DNA of 64,000 nt from Glandiceps talaboti (lineage: Eukaryota > Hemichordata > Enteropneusta > Spengelidae): the NCBI RefSeq assembly GCF_964340395.1, contig NC_135550.1:16783484-16847483 (forward strand). The letters run 5' to 3'. The translations under genes and the position numbers were made by a program. A model generated the notes under the pieces. The model was given only the letters and a program-made list of their open reading frames with translations, had not been told where the DNA came from and made no database searches. Of this stretch, positions 23,051 through 36,500 are shown in pieces (positions within the stretch are counted from its first letter, which is position 1; every line of letters begins with the position of its first letter).

Positions 23051-25404
23051 TATCCGGAACCACACATTTTTTACAAGCCTTAGGGGTATTTTATGACTAA
23101 AAATTGACTAGCAGACGACAACTACCTTTGTCATGTGATAAATTTTCAAAATGGCAAAAAATGATCGATAAATGTACTGTTGTTATGGAATTTTGAATAC
23201 TAAATAAGTGCATTAAATGAATGGGTCGGGTAGTTTTGATGTGGTTCTGACGGCAAATTTTCCATGTACTGGCAAAAATCCATTATGAAATTATGCCATT
23301 GGTATTAGTACCACTGACTCCACTGAGCTGACAGCCGCCAGCTACCGAAAAACATTGCGTATTAAAGTTGCATTTATCAATCGTGTTATGAAAAATACTA
23401 TAAGCGGGAGTTTACTGGAACACATCAACAATGTATGTACTACTTCACGAAGTTCAAATGTTTTGTTGTTGTAAATATCTAAACGTACCTGTGAGAGCGT
23501 CTGTCATACAGTCTACCCTCAGTTCAATACGTGACCTTCGATATGACCCCCCAGGCCCCTGTAGTGGAAACATTTTGTACGTAGATGGAGTATGACAGCA
23601 TGATGACAGTAAGTGTTCTATAATACCACTGTGTGCCAAGTAATTTTATTAAATCATATACAAGTATTTATTCTATAAACTTTAATTGTGAAGAGAAAGC
23701 TACTTGTTTCCATCTTGAACACGGGCCACACGTTTTGTTATATAGCATGGATCTCAATCTGGATCTGGATCTGGATAAGTACTGCATAACACCCCCAAAA
23801 CTTCAGTGGAGTCAAACAATCACAGCCACTTGAAATCTTAGTCTTAAACTTGTGCGATCACAGAAACAAATGTAATTTTACCCTTTTCATATACAGTTGG
23901 CTAAATACGTTAATATTATCGATACTATCGACATTTTATTGTATTCTGATAGAAATATTCTAATACATATCTCGGGAAACAAGTGCCTGTACATAAGAAG
24001 TGTCAAACCTCGTAGCATATACATCCAGAGCTAGGATCTCAATAATAGATGGTTTTAGTGACCTTTTCACAGGTCAGGCTTTAACTTAATAAGTTAATGT
24101 TTACGAAAACGCACAACACATATAAATAAACTAGCTTACAAAAATAACTTTATTTCCTAACACAAAATAAACAAACAAACAAAAAAACAGACAAACAGAA
24201 ACCAAAAACAAAAACAAAAAACAACAACATATAAACACTGACAAACACGAACGACAGGGCAGATAACAAATGAATACAAGCAATGTTCCCATGCAATTGC
24301 AACAAGAATTCAAATATGTTTTCCTATTATAGATATTGTCATAGGTGTATGACAAAGTGACTATTTCACACATACATAATATAGGAACATTTATTGTAAT
24401 TCTTGTTGTATAGAAACATTGTTGATATTGATCTGTGTAATTACCTCGTCGTTCAGTGTTTGTCAGTATTTATATATTGTTTGCTGGATGGTTTATTTGT
24501 TTATTTTTGTTCGTTTGTTTGTTTAACTTTTTTCGTAAACACAACTAACTAAGCCTGTGCAATCGGAGTTTTCCCCCCACAACCTTTACTCCTATACTAT
24601 TATTTTCAATTATAATATGGGGAGAAGAATGGACTAGATATGTCTTATTTTGTCGATGAAAATGGACATTCAGCTGGAATGAAGGAAACAAACAAACAAC
24701 ATAAAATTCAGGTTTTACTTCACTGCCAAAAAAATATCTAATATATCAAAACATTTCTAACCACATTTTACATGTAGATAGACACTGACACTTTACCTTG
24801 CATCTTGATTGAGGGCATACCTATCTCGCCAGCTTTAATAATAGCTAGGCCATTTTAAATACGGAGCGATGGTTGAGGGCGCTAAATACTTGATCACTTT
24901 TGGTGGTGCTAGCATTCAAGTTGTTGATCTTCCATGTAAATGTTCCATGATTTTTGTCTTTAAATAGTTCCAATAAAAATTATTAAAATAGACAGCTATT
25001 TTTTTTGTTACATGGGTTGTACCGAAAGTGTACTTCAATCTGATTAAAATCTTACAAGTTACACTTACAGCTTGATTCCAGCTTTATTTACTTCGTATAT
25101 TGTCGTTGCTTTGATTTTGTCATCTTGGGATCCCCGGGAGTGAGGTGACCCATCAACTCCACCAAGTACAGCAAAATAAAGAAACCAAACTCGTAGTACT
25201 TATGAGCTGCAATAAGTGTAGCCTTGATTTTTTGGCGATAAAACTTTTTTAAAGATTTTTTTGTAAATTGAAGCTGCAATCTATAAACTGGAGCTATCTA
25301 AAATATCTTGGAAATTAGCATTCCTTCCTTTCATTTCATTTCATTGCAACTTTGATGACTTCAACCACAGGGATTTACATGTAATATGTGTACTAAATAA
25401 ATAC

Positions 25405-25462
<58 letters not shown>
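25405..25462. repeat. (GATA)n microsatellite
   Basis: About 14 perfect copies of GATA/TAGA. Confidence 0.97.
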
Positions 25463-25463
<1 letters not shown>

Positions 25464-25849
25464 GCAAATGTAATGTAACAGTAATGTAATATTATCTTTT
25501 ATAACCTTTGCCTCAGTTCTTTCTCAGTTCAAAGATGCTCAATATTTAAATCTTGTTCACCGATTTTAGTAACAGAACTATGTCAATCTATACGGAAGTG
25601 CATGAAGTGTAGTATTTTGAACGTTTAGATTTTTTCAAGCCAGTTAGGTAGTCATAGCCGCCATATTGTTTTCATTTTCGGGACACAGATAGTTCACATA
25701 AAAACACCTACTGCATCGATTGATATAAGAGATAGATCAAAAAGGAGTGTCACTTTTGCTATCAACTATACCTTTTTTAGAAAATTGGACATGTGATGTG
25801 TTGGTACTCCTGGCTTGATAAGACGGAAAAGGCAACCTTGAGCCAGAGG

Positions 25850-25966
25850 TGACCGTACGTGCGTGCACATACGGTGTGACAGTCAAAGTTCTGTGTTCAA
25901 TACGAAAAATACTGTCTAAGATTTGGAAATTGTCGACCCGCTCTCGACTATTGAACATCACACAAG
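25850..25966 (+). other. Candidate non-coding first exon of the AMPK beta gene
   Basis: The sequence ends in a strong donor, CACACAAG|gtaagt, at 25966/25967, and the first coding exon downstream begins at an acceptor about 1.3 kb away. The left edge is a guess because the transcription start cannot be read from sequence. Confidence 0.4.
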
Positions 25967-27292
25967 GTAAGTACAACATCTTTCGTTAATATAGACAGAT
26001 TTCATGATCTGTCCAGTCACTGTAATATAGCTTTTGTATGTCTTTGGTACCAGTATATTGGCAATGATGTACATTTTTTTGTATCCTTGGTGAAACGATT
26101 TCAATATTCGTAACGTTACATCACTGTATGTAGCAGTTATCATGGAGCCTGGAGGTATACCTCAATGCAGTTAGTAATATGTGGTGAATACAAACTGGGA
26201 GCAAACTTTTCTTATTTTGTATGAAACTCGAATGAACAGATAAATTAATAGAGTAAATTAGTGCTTTGATTGCAACAAGAATAACTACAAATAAATTACA
26301 GTAATGCATTTCATAAGTTCATATAAGTTGTAACGAAACAAATGCAGTAGAACCGTGTTTGACAAAACTAGTCTATACTACATTGTAGTGTACTATAAGA
26401 TATATTTTGATTAAGTTTATCAAAACAAAAGATATTTTATTTATACAAATTGTCTTACGAAATTCATACATTTTAATGTGATGCAACAACTAAACACACT
26501 GGGTACAAAATGATTGCTGTAGCTTTGGACCAAAACACTATTTTGAGACACTCAAGGTCTTATTAAACAGAAGAGCTTGGCCACTAAGGTATGCTGTATG
26601 ATGGCAGATTATACCAAAGTTAGTCAAAGATTAACAAAATTTCATTTTATATTACTGTCAACTCATCCCATATAAACTAAGGCCCACAATTACACCGTTG
26701 AAGTTTGTGAAAGTTGGGACCAAGCTATAGGAATATTCATCTTTGTCTGACTATCAGTATTCAATCGTGTTGCTTAGTTTTTATTAAATGGAGACTATTG
26801 GTTGACTAGATTTCACTAGTGCAGAACAAAGTACACATTTTGAAACACTCCCTGTACTATCTGATGTACATAATTTGATGCATAATGATATTTTTCCTCT
26901 CACTCTCATGATTTTGGCTATGATGGTATAATTTATTCAGGACTTTAGATTGCACATGCTAGATACAAAGTTTATATGCAAAAACATGCACATGTAATGA
27001 TGTTAGCCAAACTTACGAAGCAGTAGCTTGTCAGACTAGAGTCAGTCCCATACAATGTTGGGATTATTAAGTAGTAGTTGGTCTAAGACCCGAGACAGTC
27101 AAGACTGTCAGTTCCATATAATTCAGAGATTATTAGTTTGTCTAAGATCCCACATTGACTCATGAGTTGTACTGCTGCTACTGTCTACTATAGTATTTAT
27201 TTCAACACAGAGTGCAGTAACTAGAACACAAGGTATTGTGGACGGATTTTGAATAACTAACTTTTGTGTGTTCCCATCTTGTCTTATTGTAG

Positions 27293-30200
27293 TGAAGTTG
27301 TTAAGTTTTGTAGAGTTGTGAAATCATGGGTAATACCACTGGTAAGAGAGAAGGTAAAGATGGTGGACCACCATTATCACCCAAGGAGTCACCAAATACA
27401 TTTGATTTTGGGTCAGCTAAAGCACAACTGATCCATGACCCAAGTAGTTTTGATGACTTTGAACTTCCACCAAGGGTAAGTTGCTATTAGTATCTGTATT
27501 GATCTCAAATATCAAGAAATTGATTGAGCAATAACCCCCCCCCCCCACCCCCCCCCCCCCCACCCACCACCACCACCACCACTCCACAGGTGGGTATACA
27601 TGAGATTTGATACAGTATACAATGTACAGCAAGAGCAATATGAATAAAGAAATTATTACAAATAATGAGATATCATGTTTTGATTTATACTGTAGTATAT
27701 AGGTGACATTTACAGTGATAAGTGACATTTAGAGCTACTACTAAACTGTAGCTATTATTATCAGTAGTCTGGATATGTAGGTCAATGATTGACATCTATC
27801 AACCTAAGCTATCTAATAGGTTACACAATATACTAGTACTATGTGATGTCCCAGTACAATGACGCTATCTTTTAATATTTCTACACACAGGATGGTCCAC
27901 ATCGACCAAGAGCCAGCACTATTTCCCAGTCGTCGTTGCAATCTAATGCATTACCAACTGTCTTTCATTATGAAGGAAGTAATAACAAGACTGTGTGCAT
28001 TTCAGGCACTTTTAATAATTGGGATAAAAAAATACCAATGGTTAAGAGGCAAGTGATTGTTTAATAGTATGGGGTGATTTATACTGTAAACGTACCTATT
28101 TTGGCACTTGACAAATTTGGTGGAATGGACAAGTCAGGTGCATTTTAATCGGCAGACACTGTAAGAGTGTACAGGGAAATTAGACATTACTTCAACCCTT
28201 GTACTAATTCAGTTGTCCAGCTGTATTGTTGACACCTTTCACCTTTAGAAATATGCATAATGTAAGTAGCAGGACATATTTCTGTGGACAAAATCCTGTT
28301 TTTTGCATATTTAGCTAAACTAAATTTAGTACCGGAATTCTAACAACTACAGTATTCTAATGAATATCAAGCAATGCATCAAAATATTATAACAAATTGA
28401 TGATATCTACATATTTTGTTTTTGTAGTCAAGGAGATTTTTCAGTGATCATAGAACTGCCTGAGGGTGACCACCAGTACAAATTCTATGTGGATGGAAAC
28501 TGGGTACACGATCACACCATGGTAAGTTAAACATCATCCTTTAATAACACTGTAAGTTTTGGAAGCCAGTCTTCACTAGCTGTAAGCTTTGTGTGTGTCA
28601 CCTCACAGGAACTGAGTCTTAAATCTACTGCAAAAAAATGCAAAATTATTTTTTTGTTTTTTCTGTGACTTTATAGTATTCCAGTTGCATAACTGGCATT
28701 GAATTTGTAGATGTTTTCATCACAAGTAAAGCAATTGTGCACTTATAAGTTACAGTAATTGAAACCACCATAAGACTGAGTCTGAAGACAACTTCCCAGG
28801 TAGATTTTACCGTCTTAACAACCTTTACAATACACTGCTATTAAATTGTAGTTTCTATTGAAGGCAACAGGTATACAAGAAATAATGAATTTCTTGAACT
28901 CGAATCCCAAATATTCGCTGACATCTTGTCAGCATTGTCAGGGGTGTACTACAAAGGACTATTGTCACCTGTCTTGTAAGAGACAATGTTGTGACTATGA
29001 CTATGAGTAGAAATTTTCATTCAACTATAAAGTATGAACCCATACATTGTGTAGTCCATGAACATTCATTCTTGTAAGAAATAACAACTTTGTTGTGATC
29101 AAACTGTCACTTATTTCTTATTTCTTTCTTTTGCGTCAGCCAACCTTGGTGAATGAACATGGCACTTACAACAATATCATTAAAGTCCAGAAATCCGATT
29201 TTGAGGTATTTGAGGCCTTAGCTATTGACTCAGTAAACAGTGGTACTAGTCCTAGAGGTGAGTGAGTTCACTGAATTACTTACTATCTAAAAAAAGATAA
29301 TGTAGTTTTAAAAAACCAAGAAAGGGCAAAAGTTGTTCTCTAAAAAAAAAAATGAACAGTTTTAAATGAATTGTTGATATGGAAGTACTTGTCAATATTT
29401 CATTGAGACTAAATTACATCTTCTAAGTAAGGTACTGGTGATTCTCGGAGACTATTATTTTTCTTTAAAATTCGGTTTAACTGACTGTTAAAATATTGTC
29501 CTTATATAAGGTATACAGAATTCTGTAGAAGGTGATTTATTTTTAGGATGGCTTATGCAAAACTTGCACGATTCATCTTGTTGTCAAAGAATTTTTTTTT
29601 AATGATCATCTTCATAATTTGAAAGTTACTAAAAACATAAAATGTATGCAACATTCATCATGAGTCATTGCATGAGTTTGAAAGTTTTATATCCATAAGA
29701 GATGATTTTTTTTTTTTTTGTAATTCTTTTTCAGTTCCACCTTCCAGTTTATCTTCAGGTGGTTATGTGTTTCAGAACTTTGGGGCTTCATTTCATTTTG
29801 TGGTTAATACTATAAGTATAACAACATAATTTTAACACATAACAAAGCATGGCCAAACAGTCTAGTCTTCTTGAATTGTGCTGTGCTGTGTTATGTTATG
29901 TTGTTATTTTCCCTTCATCCTAGATTTGTGTTTTGTTTTTTTCTTTAATCATTCTTTCATAGAAATCTTTGTGTTGTATGTGACAAACTGAGATCACACA
30001 CTTACTTGGTGGTGGTGATATTGTCTTTTGTAGGTACTGCATGCTGCATGGTCCTCACATTTCACCAAAACTGTTTTCTACTTTGTGCAGTCTAGATTTG
30101 GGAAGTTCATTTTATGTGTGGTGTGTCTTAGGATCAATTGGCTGATATTGTTGAGATAGATTTTCTAAGAACACAAACTAAGACTTGTCTTTTAGAACAA

Positions 30201-30551
30201 CTGAACAAAGATCCAGTTGTACTACAATGTATATAGATGCCAAACTGTATGTCAGTCAATGTGTGCATGTCTGTCTGTCTCTGTCTATCTGTTGATGTGT
30301 ATTTGTCTGTCTGTTCTGTGTATACAGTCAGTGTTTGCATGTATATGTTGTATGTGTCTGTCTGGTAGGATACGTGCGTGTACATTTGGCATGCATGAAT
30401 TGATGTCTGCTCCATATTCAATGTTGAGACATCACAGTGAATTTTTTGATTGTCTTTAACTTTCTTTCAGCATCACCTCCAAGTACATTGAGTACATTGT
30501 CATCGTCAGGTGGTTATGTCTGGAGATATCTTTTTTTTTGTTTATTTACTT

Positions 30552-30586
<35 letters not shown>

Positions 30587-33500
30587 AGGTGTTTGTATCA
30601 AGGTATAGTGATATATCATAGTGGAAAGTGAGAAATGTTGTGTTTGTCTTTTCTGGCAAACCATAGCATATACTACTGGGATGTTTGTCTTAGAGTTTTA
30701 ATGTGTTACAATTATTGCTGTTGTTGTTGTTGTGACGTAAAGTGTGTTCTTTGGTGGAGACATAGCCTGTATACCTCACAATCTGTGATTTTGCATTGCT
30801 TCTCACTAACTGCTTGTAATACTATTAGTGTCAACCCATCATTGTGGTTTGAAAATTATGCATTCACACTGATTGGTTTGAAAATACATACATGCTCAAT
30901 TTGATTGGTCGCAATGGGGGAATGTAACACTATTTGACTATATTCAAATGAAGTCATTATGTAAGTGATCATTGTATACACTGTTACTCAGATGAACACT
31001 GGAGATGACAGTGACATGATTTACAAAAAGGCTATTATTATGAAAACAGGCATATTGATTACAACCAGTGGGCCATGGCTAAGTGGTACAATATTACAAG
31101 CAGTTAGAGAGTAGCAAAGCAATATCACAAATTAGATGATCATTGATGTAGACAGGCTGGTGGAGGCAGTGTTGGTTGGTACGGGCAGTGTTGTGTTGGT
31201 ACGGGCAGTGTTGTGTTGGTATGGGCAGTATTGGTTGGTACGGGCAGTATTGGTTGGTACAGGCAGTGTGTGTTGGTACAGGCAGTGTGTGTTGGTACAG
31301 GCAGTGTGTGTGTTCATACTACCTGGGGTAGACAACTGACGAAGAAGCCAATCGTATCTTGTTTTGTACAATCATGAATCTCTCTGAATACTAAGTTTAT
31401 CTCTTTTAGTTATATAGAAACAAGTTCACAATAATAGTGGTAAAAAAAGTCAAACAGTGCATAATGGTTTCAGATATATACTGTAAAGAACCTATATAAA
31501 ATTGTATGTACATCATTTACACTTTAGTGTGACCAATCTGAATTTAACAATAGAAAAAATACAAATACATAAATTAACATAAACTGAAATAAGATCTATA
31601 TTATGGTACCCTGCACCAACAAGAATGACAGTTGCCAAACTGGAATACAGGTAACAGTTAGAATTTTCCACAGTTTTAAAAAACCTCGCTGCTTTGTACT
31701 TGAAACAAACATGTTTAGCTGATGATGTGTATTTGATCCAGCAAATAGTGTAAGTATTAAGGTATAGTGAGATAAGACCTAGCTGGGTACTAAGAATTAT
31801 TTACTTACACAGATAACATTTGAGGTATTTAGGTCACTCAAGTAGGAGAAGAGTCACAGAGAATGTAAGAAAAATGGCGTCCACTAAAAATATCCCAATC
31901 TATGGCTGAAAAGATGTTATTTTTGGTCAAAAAACTGATTTTCACAAACCATTACTAGGTTGATTGGTCTGAAATTTGGTGAATGTAGGATGTAAAATAA
32001 CGGAAATGAGAACCAAGTATAGAGTGTCAAATACTTATTCTAAGAGTTGGTTGCACCCTGCTTTTCTCTAAGTTTCACACCATGTAGTATAGGTTACATG
32101 CTTTATGAACCTTTCTATTTTGCAATCTAAACCTAAATCATGGCAAATTTCACCTTTTCTTCCTTTTTCAAAATGTATATTGTTGTAAACTATATCAAGC
32201 ATAGACTGCAGTGTAAAGTTGTTGTTCTCCTTCCTGTAACTGTGCAGCAAACAGTCAAAAAATGTCAACAACTTCCCGCACACCAGTGTGTTCAAATATT
32301 GAAAAAAAAGCTATATGTACTATAGTATAATCGAAATTTGATTGAAGAGTTTTTACAGTAGAAAGGTGAGATTGGTGTTGTTGAATGGTTGACTTTCATG
32401 ATCTCTGTGTGACACCAGGATAGTATGTTTGGTGCCATCTGTAAATAATTTCAAATGAATTGTAAACATACTGGCCAAATTTTGTATTCCTAATTGCTAC
32501 AAAACTGTTTCCAAGAACCAAGATTGACATTTTGTTGTCCTCTAAAGCAAAGTTTAAAGTTAATTGAAGAAATTTACAATTCTCAATAGTGGTGGGCTTT
32601 TTTTTGGTACATCCAGGCATGCTCAGATGTGGGTCACAAAGAGGTCATGAAAAATGGTGTTTTCTCAGAGTCGACTTAGAAAATAATATGTATATTTTTT
32701 GAAATTTCTTTTTCAGTTCCACATTCAAGCGTGTCAGGTGGTTACATGTTTTGATTGTTTTCATTTCTGTGTGTCTACTCTTACATATTGAGTATCATAA
32801 ACTTGTAAGGTGTACATAATTGGTGATGGCATTGATTATCCTGCTTCACTGAGTACTTTGTTAGCTGTAATATATATACACGTAAATATTGATATGGCAC
32901 ACCCTAGCCAAGTAAATGTTGATATTGAACACCCTAGTCAAGTATATGTAGATATGGAACACCCTAACCAAGTAAATAGTGATATGGAACACCCTAGCCA
33001 AGTAAATATTAATATGGAACACCCTAGCCAAGTAAATATTCAAATGGAATGCCCTAGCCCAGTACATGTAGATATGGGACACCCTAGCCAAATAAATATA
33101 GACATGAGACACCCTAGTTGAATAAATATAGATGTGGGACACCCCAGCCTAGTAAATGTGCATACGGGACACCTAGCCAAGTAAATGTAGATACTAGTAT
33201 GAGACACTCTAGCCTAGTAAATGTAGATATGGGATACCCTAGCCTAGTAAATGTGGATATGGGATACCCTAGCCTAGTAAATGTGGATATGGGATACCCT
33301 AGCCTAGTAAATGTAGATATGGGACACTCTAGCATAGTTAATGTAGATATGGGACACCCTAGCCTAGTAAATGTAGATATGGGATACCCTAGCCTAGTAA
33401 ATGTGGATATGGGATACCCTAGCCTAGTAAATGTAGATATGGGATACCCTAGCCTAGTAAATGTAGATATGGGACACCCTAGCCTAGTAAATGTAGATAT

Positions 33501-36500
33501 GGGATACCCTAGCCTAGTAAATGTGGATATGGGATACCCTAGCCTAGTAAATGTGGATATGGGATACCCTAGCCTAGTAAATGTAGATATGGGACACTCT
33601 AGCATAGTTAATGTGGATATGGGACACCCTAGCCTAATAAATGTAGATATGGGACACCCTAGCCAAGTAAATGTAGATATGGGACACCCTAGCCCAGTAA
33701 ATGCGAATATGGGATACTCTAGCCAAGTAAGTGTAGACACAAAAGAAGTATTACATGAAAGGAAACATTCTTGTTGTAAATTATTTCAAATTATGGTAGT
33801 TTTTGAAGGGGAGGTAGTCAGTGAACATTTCCTCTCTACATGTAATCCCTTCTACATGTGTTACATGATATATTTTGTCTGAGGTATAACATTTTCATAA
33901 AGTTATGACATTCCACACTAAGTAGTTAATAATATGATTTTGCTGTGAAAATAATCTTTTTAAGATATGGTATAATAAATATATGTATGTAGTGTACACT
34001 TAGATTCATCATGAACCAATATAGTTAATATAGTATACTGTGTGTAGTTACGCATACCACCTTGTAGAAGTAATGAATCACAGTTTAGAATTCTTGTTAA
34101 CTAGAACTATGCAAACACTGTAAAAAAAACACAACTGTTTTCTCCATCACTGTAATGTCAAATGTGTGTGCAATATGCACTTGATGTCTATGCTTATTCA
34201 GAATGAAGATGCTGACTATAGTTCTGCTGATGTTGCCTGTCTACTTTGCTGTGCATGATGGACAGTTTTTACATTTTCCATAGTTGCTGCATTTGATAAA
34301 GAGAGAGAGAGAGAGAGAGGGAGGGAGAGAGTGTGTGTGTTCCAGATTTGATGGTGATGATATAGACCTGCTATCAATTAGGCAGTGTATGTATTATGAT
34401 GATGATGGTAGTGCCCACTTGTCATTTAGAGCTAAGTCAAATTCAAAGTGCATGGATTAGAGTGTGCACACCATGTGCGTGTGGTTGTTGGTCACTCAAC
34501 TAACATTCAATCCTTCTGTCTCTTATATACCACTTCTCCCAGATATATCAGGTTCTCCACCTGGTGAATACAACCAAGACATACCACCTAGGAGACTGCA
34601 TGAAAAGACTTCAGGACCACCTATCTTACCACCACATTTATTACAGGTTATCTTGAATAAAGATATTGCACTACAGGTATGTTGATAATGATATGGGGGG
34701 GGGGGGAAGGGGGGGGCTAGTAGTTTGATATAATAATATGTGTTTAGCATGATGTTATTTCTAATGTCAGTGTTACAATCATAGTGATGTATAAGTTGAA
34801 GAGTTTTCACTGGAGGTAATAAACACTTTGGAGTCATGAATATTCATTGCTCACCTGTTGCATAAACATTTTGTTGACAAGCAGTGTTGCCCATCGCAAA
34901 GATCCAAAAAATGAGGCACAAGTTCAACTTGATGTTTCTCTGAAATCACATGTAATGTAGGTGATGTAAATCCATGAAATGAGTCTCCAAAAACCAAAAG
35001 TTAATGAAAATGCCTCTATTTCCAGGAGTGGGTTTCCCCTTTAAACATTGTACATGCAGAAATCACGAAAACCCTGCAATACATATTATTCAAGTCAACT
35101 TCACATAACTTTTAAGTGAGCTAAGAATAAAAAACAAACTAAAAAAAAGTAACTTTGATTAATCGATTTCATACCTGAAACAGGAACTGAGGATGTCAGA
35201 AACCCAATTAATGGATTTACTTTCGAAAGATAATCCAAACTTCCAAAAAAACAACAAAAAAACGATTCATGATTGTGTTTGACTTTTACAGTGTGAGCCT
35301 TCCTTATTACCAGAACCCAATCACGTTATGTTAAATCATCTGTATGCATTGTCAATCAAGGTAAGAACTCAACACATATATATATAATCTCTGCATCTTT
35401 ATTCACGCATAGAGTCTTGCTTCAGTTCACAATGACACCCAGTGTTATGAATATACTGAGAACAAGTAAATACTGATGACACCATGTCAATCAATATATT
35501 AAAAAAACAAAGAAATATAGATTACTCCTAGTCAGTGTTATTAATAAACTGAGAACAAATGAACTCGGACATATTGATCATATCCTGATTTACAAGATGA
35601 ATGAAATAACAACCTATATAGAGGATCAGTGTAATATCGTAGATTTGAACCAGTCATAGATCAGAAAATTTTGATGATATTTTTACTGTGTTCACTTCAT
35701 TTTGCAAATGTTATCTTAGCTTATTAACCTGCTGTATCTCTTACCACAAACAGTTATTAACTGTACCTAATAGTAATAATGCAACAGGTCACGTTTTTCT
35801 CAAAATATTGTTTTATTGAAAAAAAAGACACTGTAATTTTGTTGTGGCGAGTGCTACTTGTGTTTGCTGTATAGTGTTTTACTGGTAACTGTGATGGTGT
35901 TAAAACGAGTGACTTTTGTGTTGTGGTTGTTAATTGTTTTATTTGTATGGTTACAATACATATCCATTTTGATGTAGTCATCAGTGTTACATCAGCAACC
36001 ATTTCCTATTCTCAAAATTTCATAACTTTTGCAACGGAAAATAGCTGCATGTGTCCAGATTTTTGTAACATTTAACTTCATATCATAGCAACATGTTAAC
36101 ACATCATTACTAGTTATATTGTCGTATCTAAAAGCTGTAATAATGCTTTTTTTTCAAAATCTATTGTTGTCATTACTTTTCAAAGTAGACATATTTACAT
36201 GGAAAGCACGAGGTAAACCTATGATGCTGGACTATCATGTCCTGAATCATACCTGTATTTACCATCATCGTTGCCAAAAAGATGACCATTATCAAACTGG
36301 AACATTGTCAACCATTCTGTCAACTAACACACTGTGTATTTTAATACATGCTTCATGCACATATACACACACACACACATGCGCGTGTGCACGTCCACAC
36401 ACATACATGTACACATGCACACACACATCTGAAAAGTCTAACTGTGGCTCAGACATTTTTAAAAAATCATTAGCACAGCATGCTGCACTGCAAACTCCTT

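Larger units (their letters stand above)
19177..25850. other. Intergenic region with repeats, no host gene seen
   Basis: Contains a second copy of the 'AAGGTCAAGTAGC' family (20430-21270), C-rich tracts near 19232 and 21295, a large inverted repeat (22437-23050) and a GATA microsatellite (25405-25462). Short open frames here have no recognisable protein character or splice structure. Confidence 0.65.
30510..32716 (+). other. Intron with GTT repeat, MITE and minisatellite
   Basis: Contains (GTT)n at 30548-30588, a miniature inverted-repeat element at 30781-31132 and a short minisatellite at 31150-31315. The remaining 31316-32716 shows nothing I can name. Confidence 0.75.

Noticed and set aside
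33114-33882. 254-codon plus-strand and 208-codon minus-strand open frames
   Set aside because: Both are produced by the 30-bp minisatellite in a PRKAB intron.
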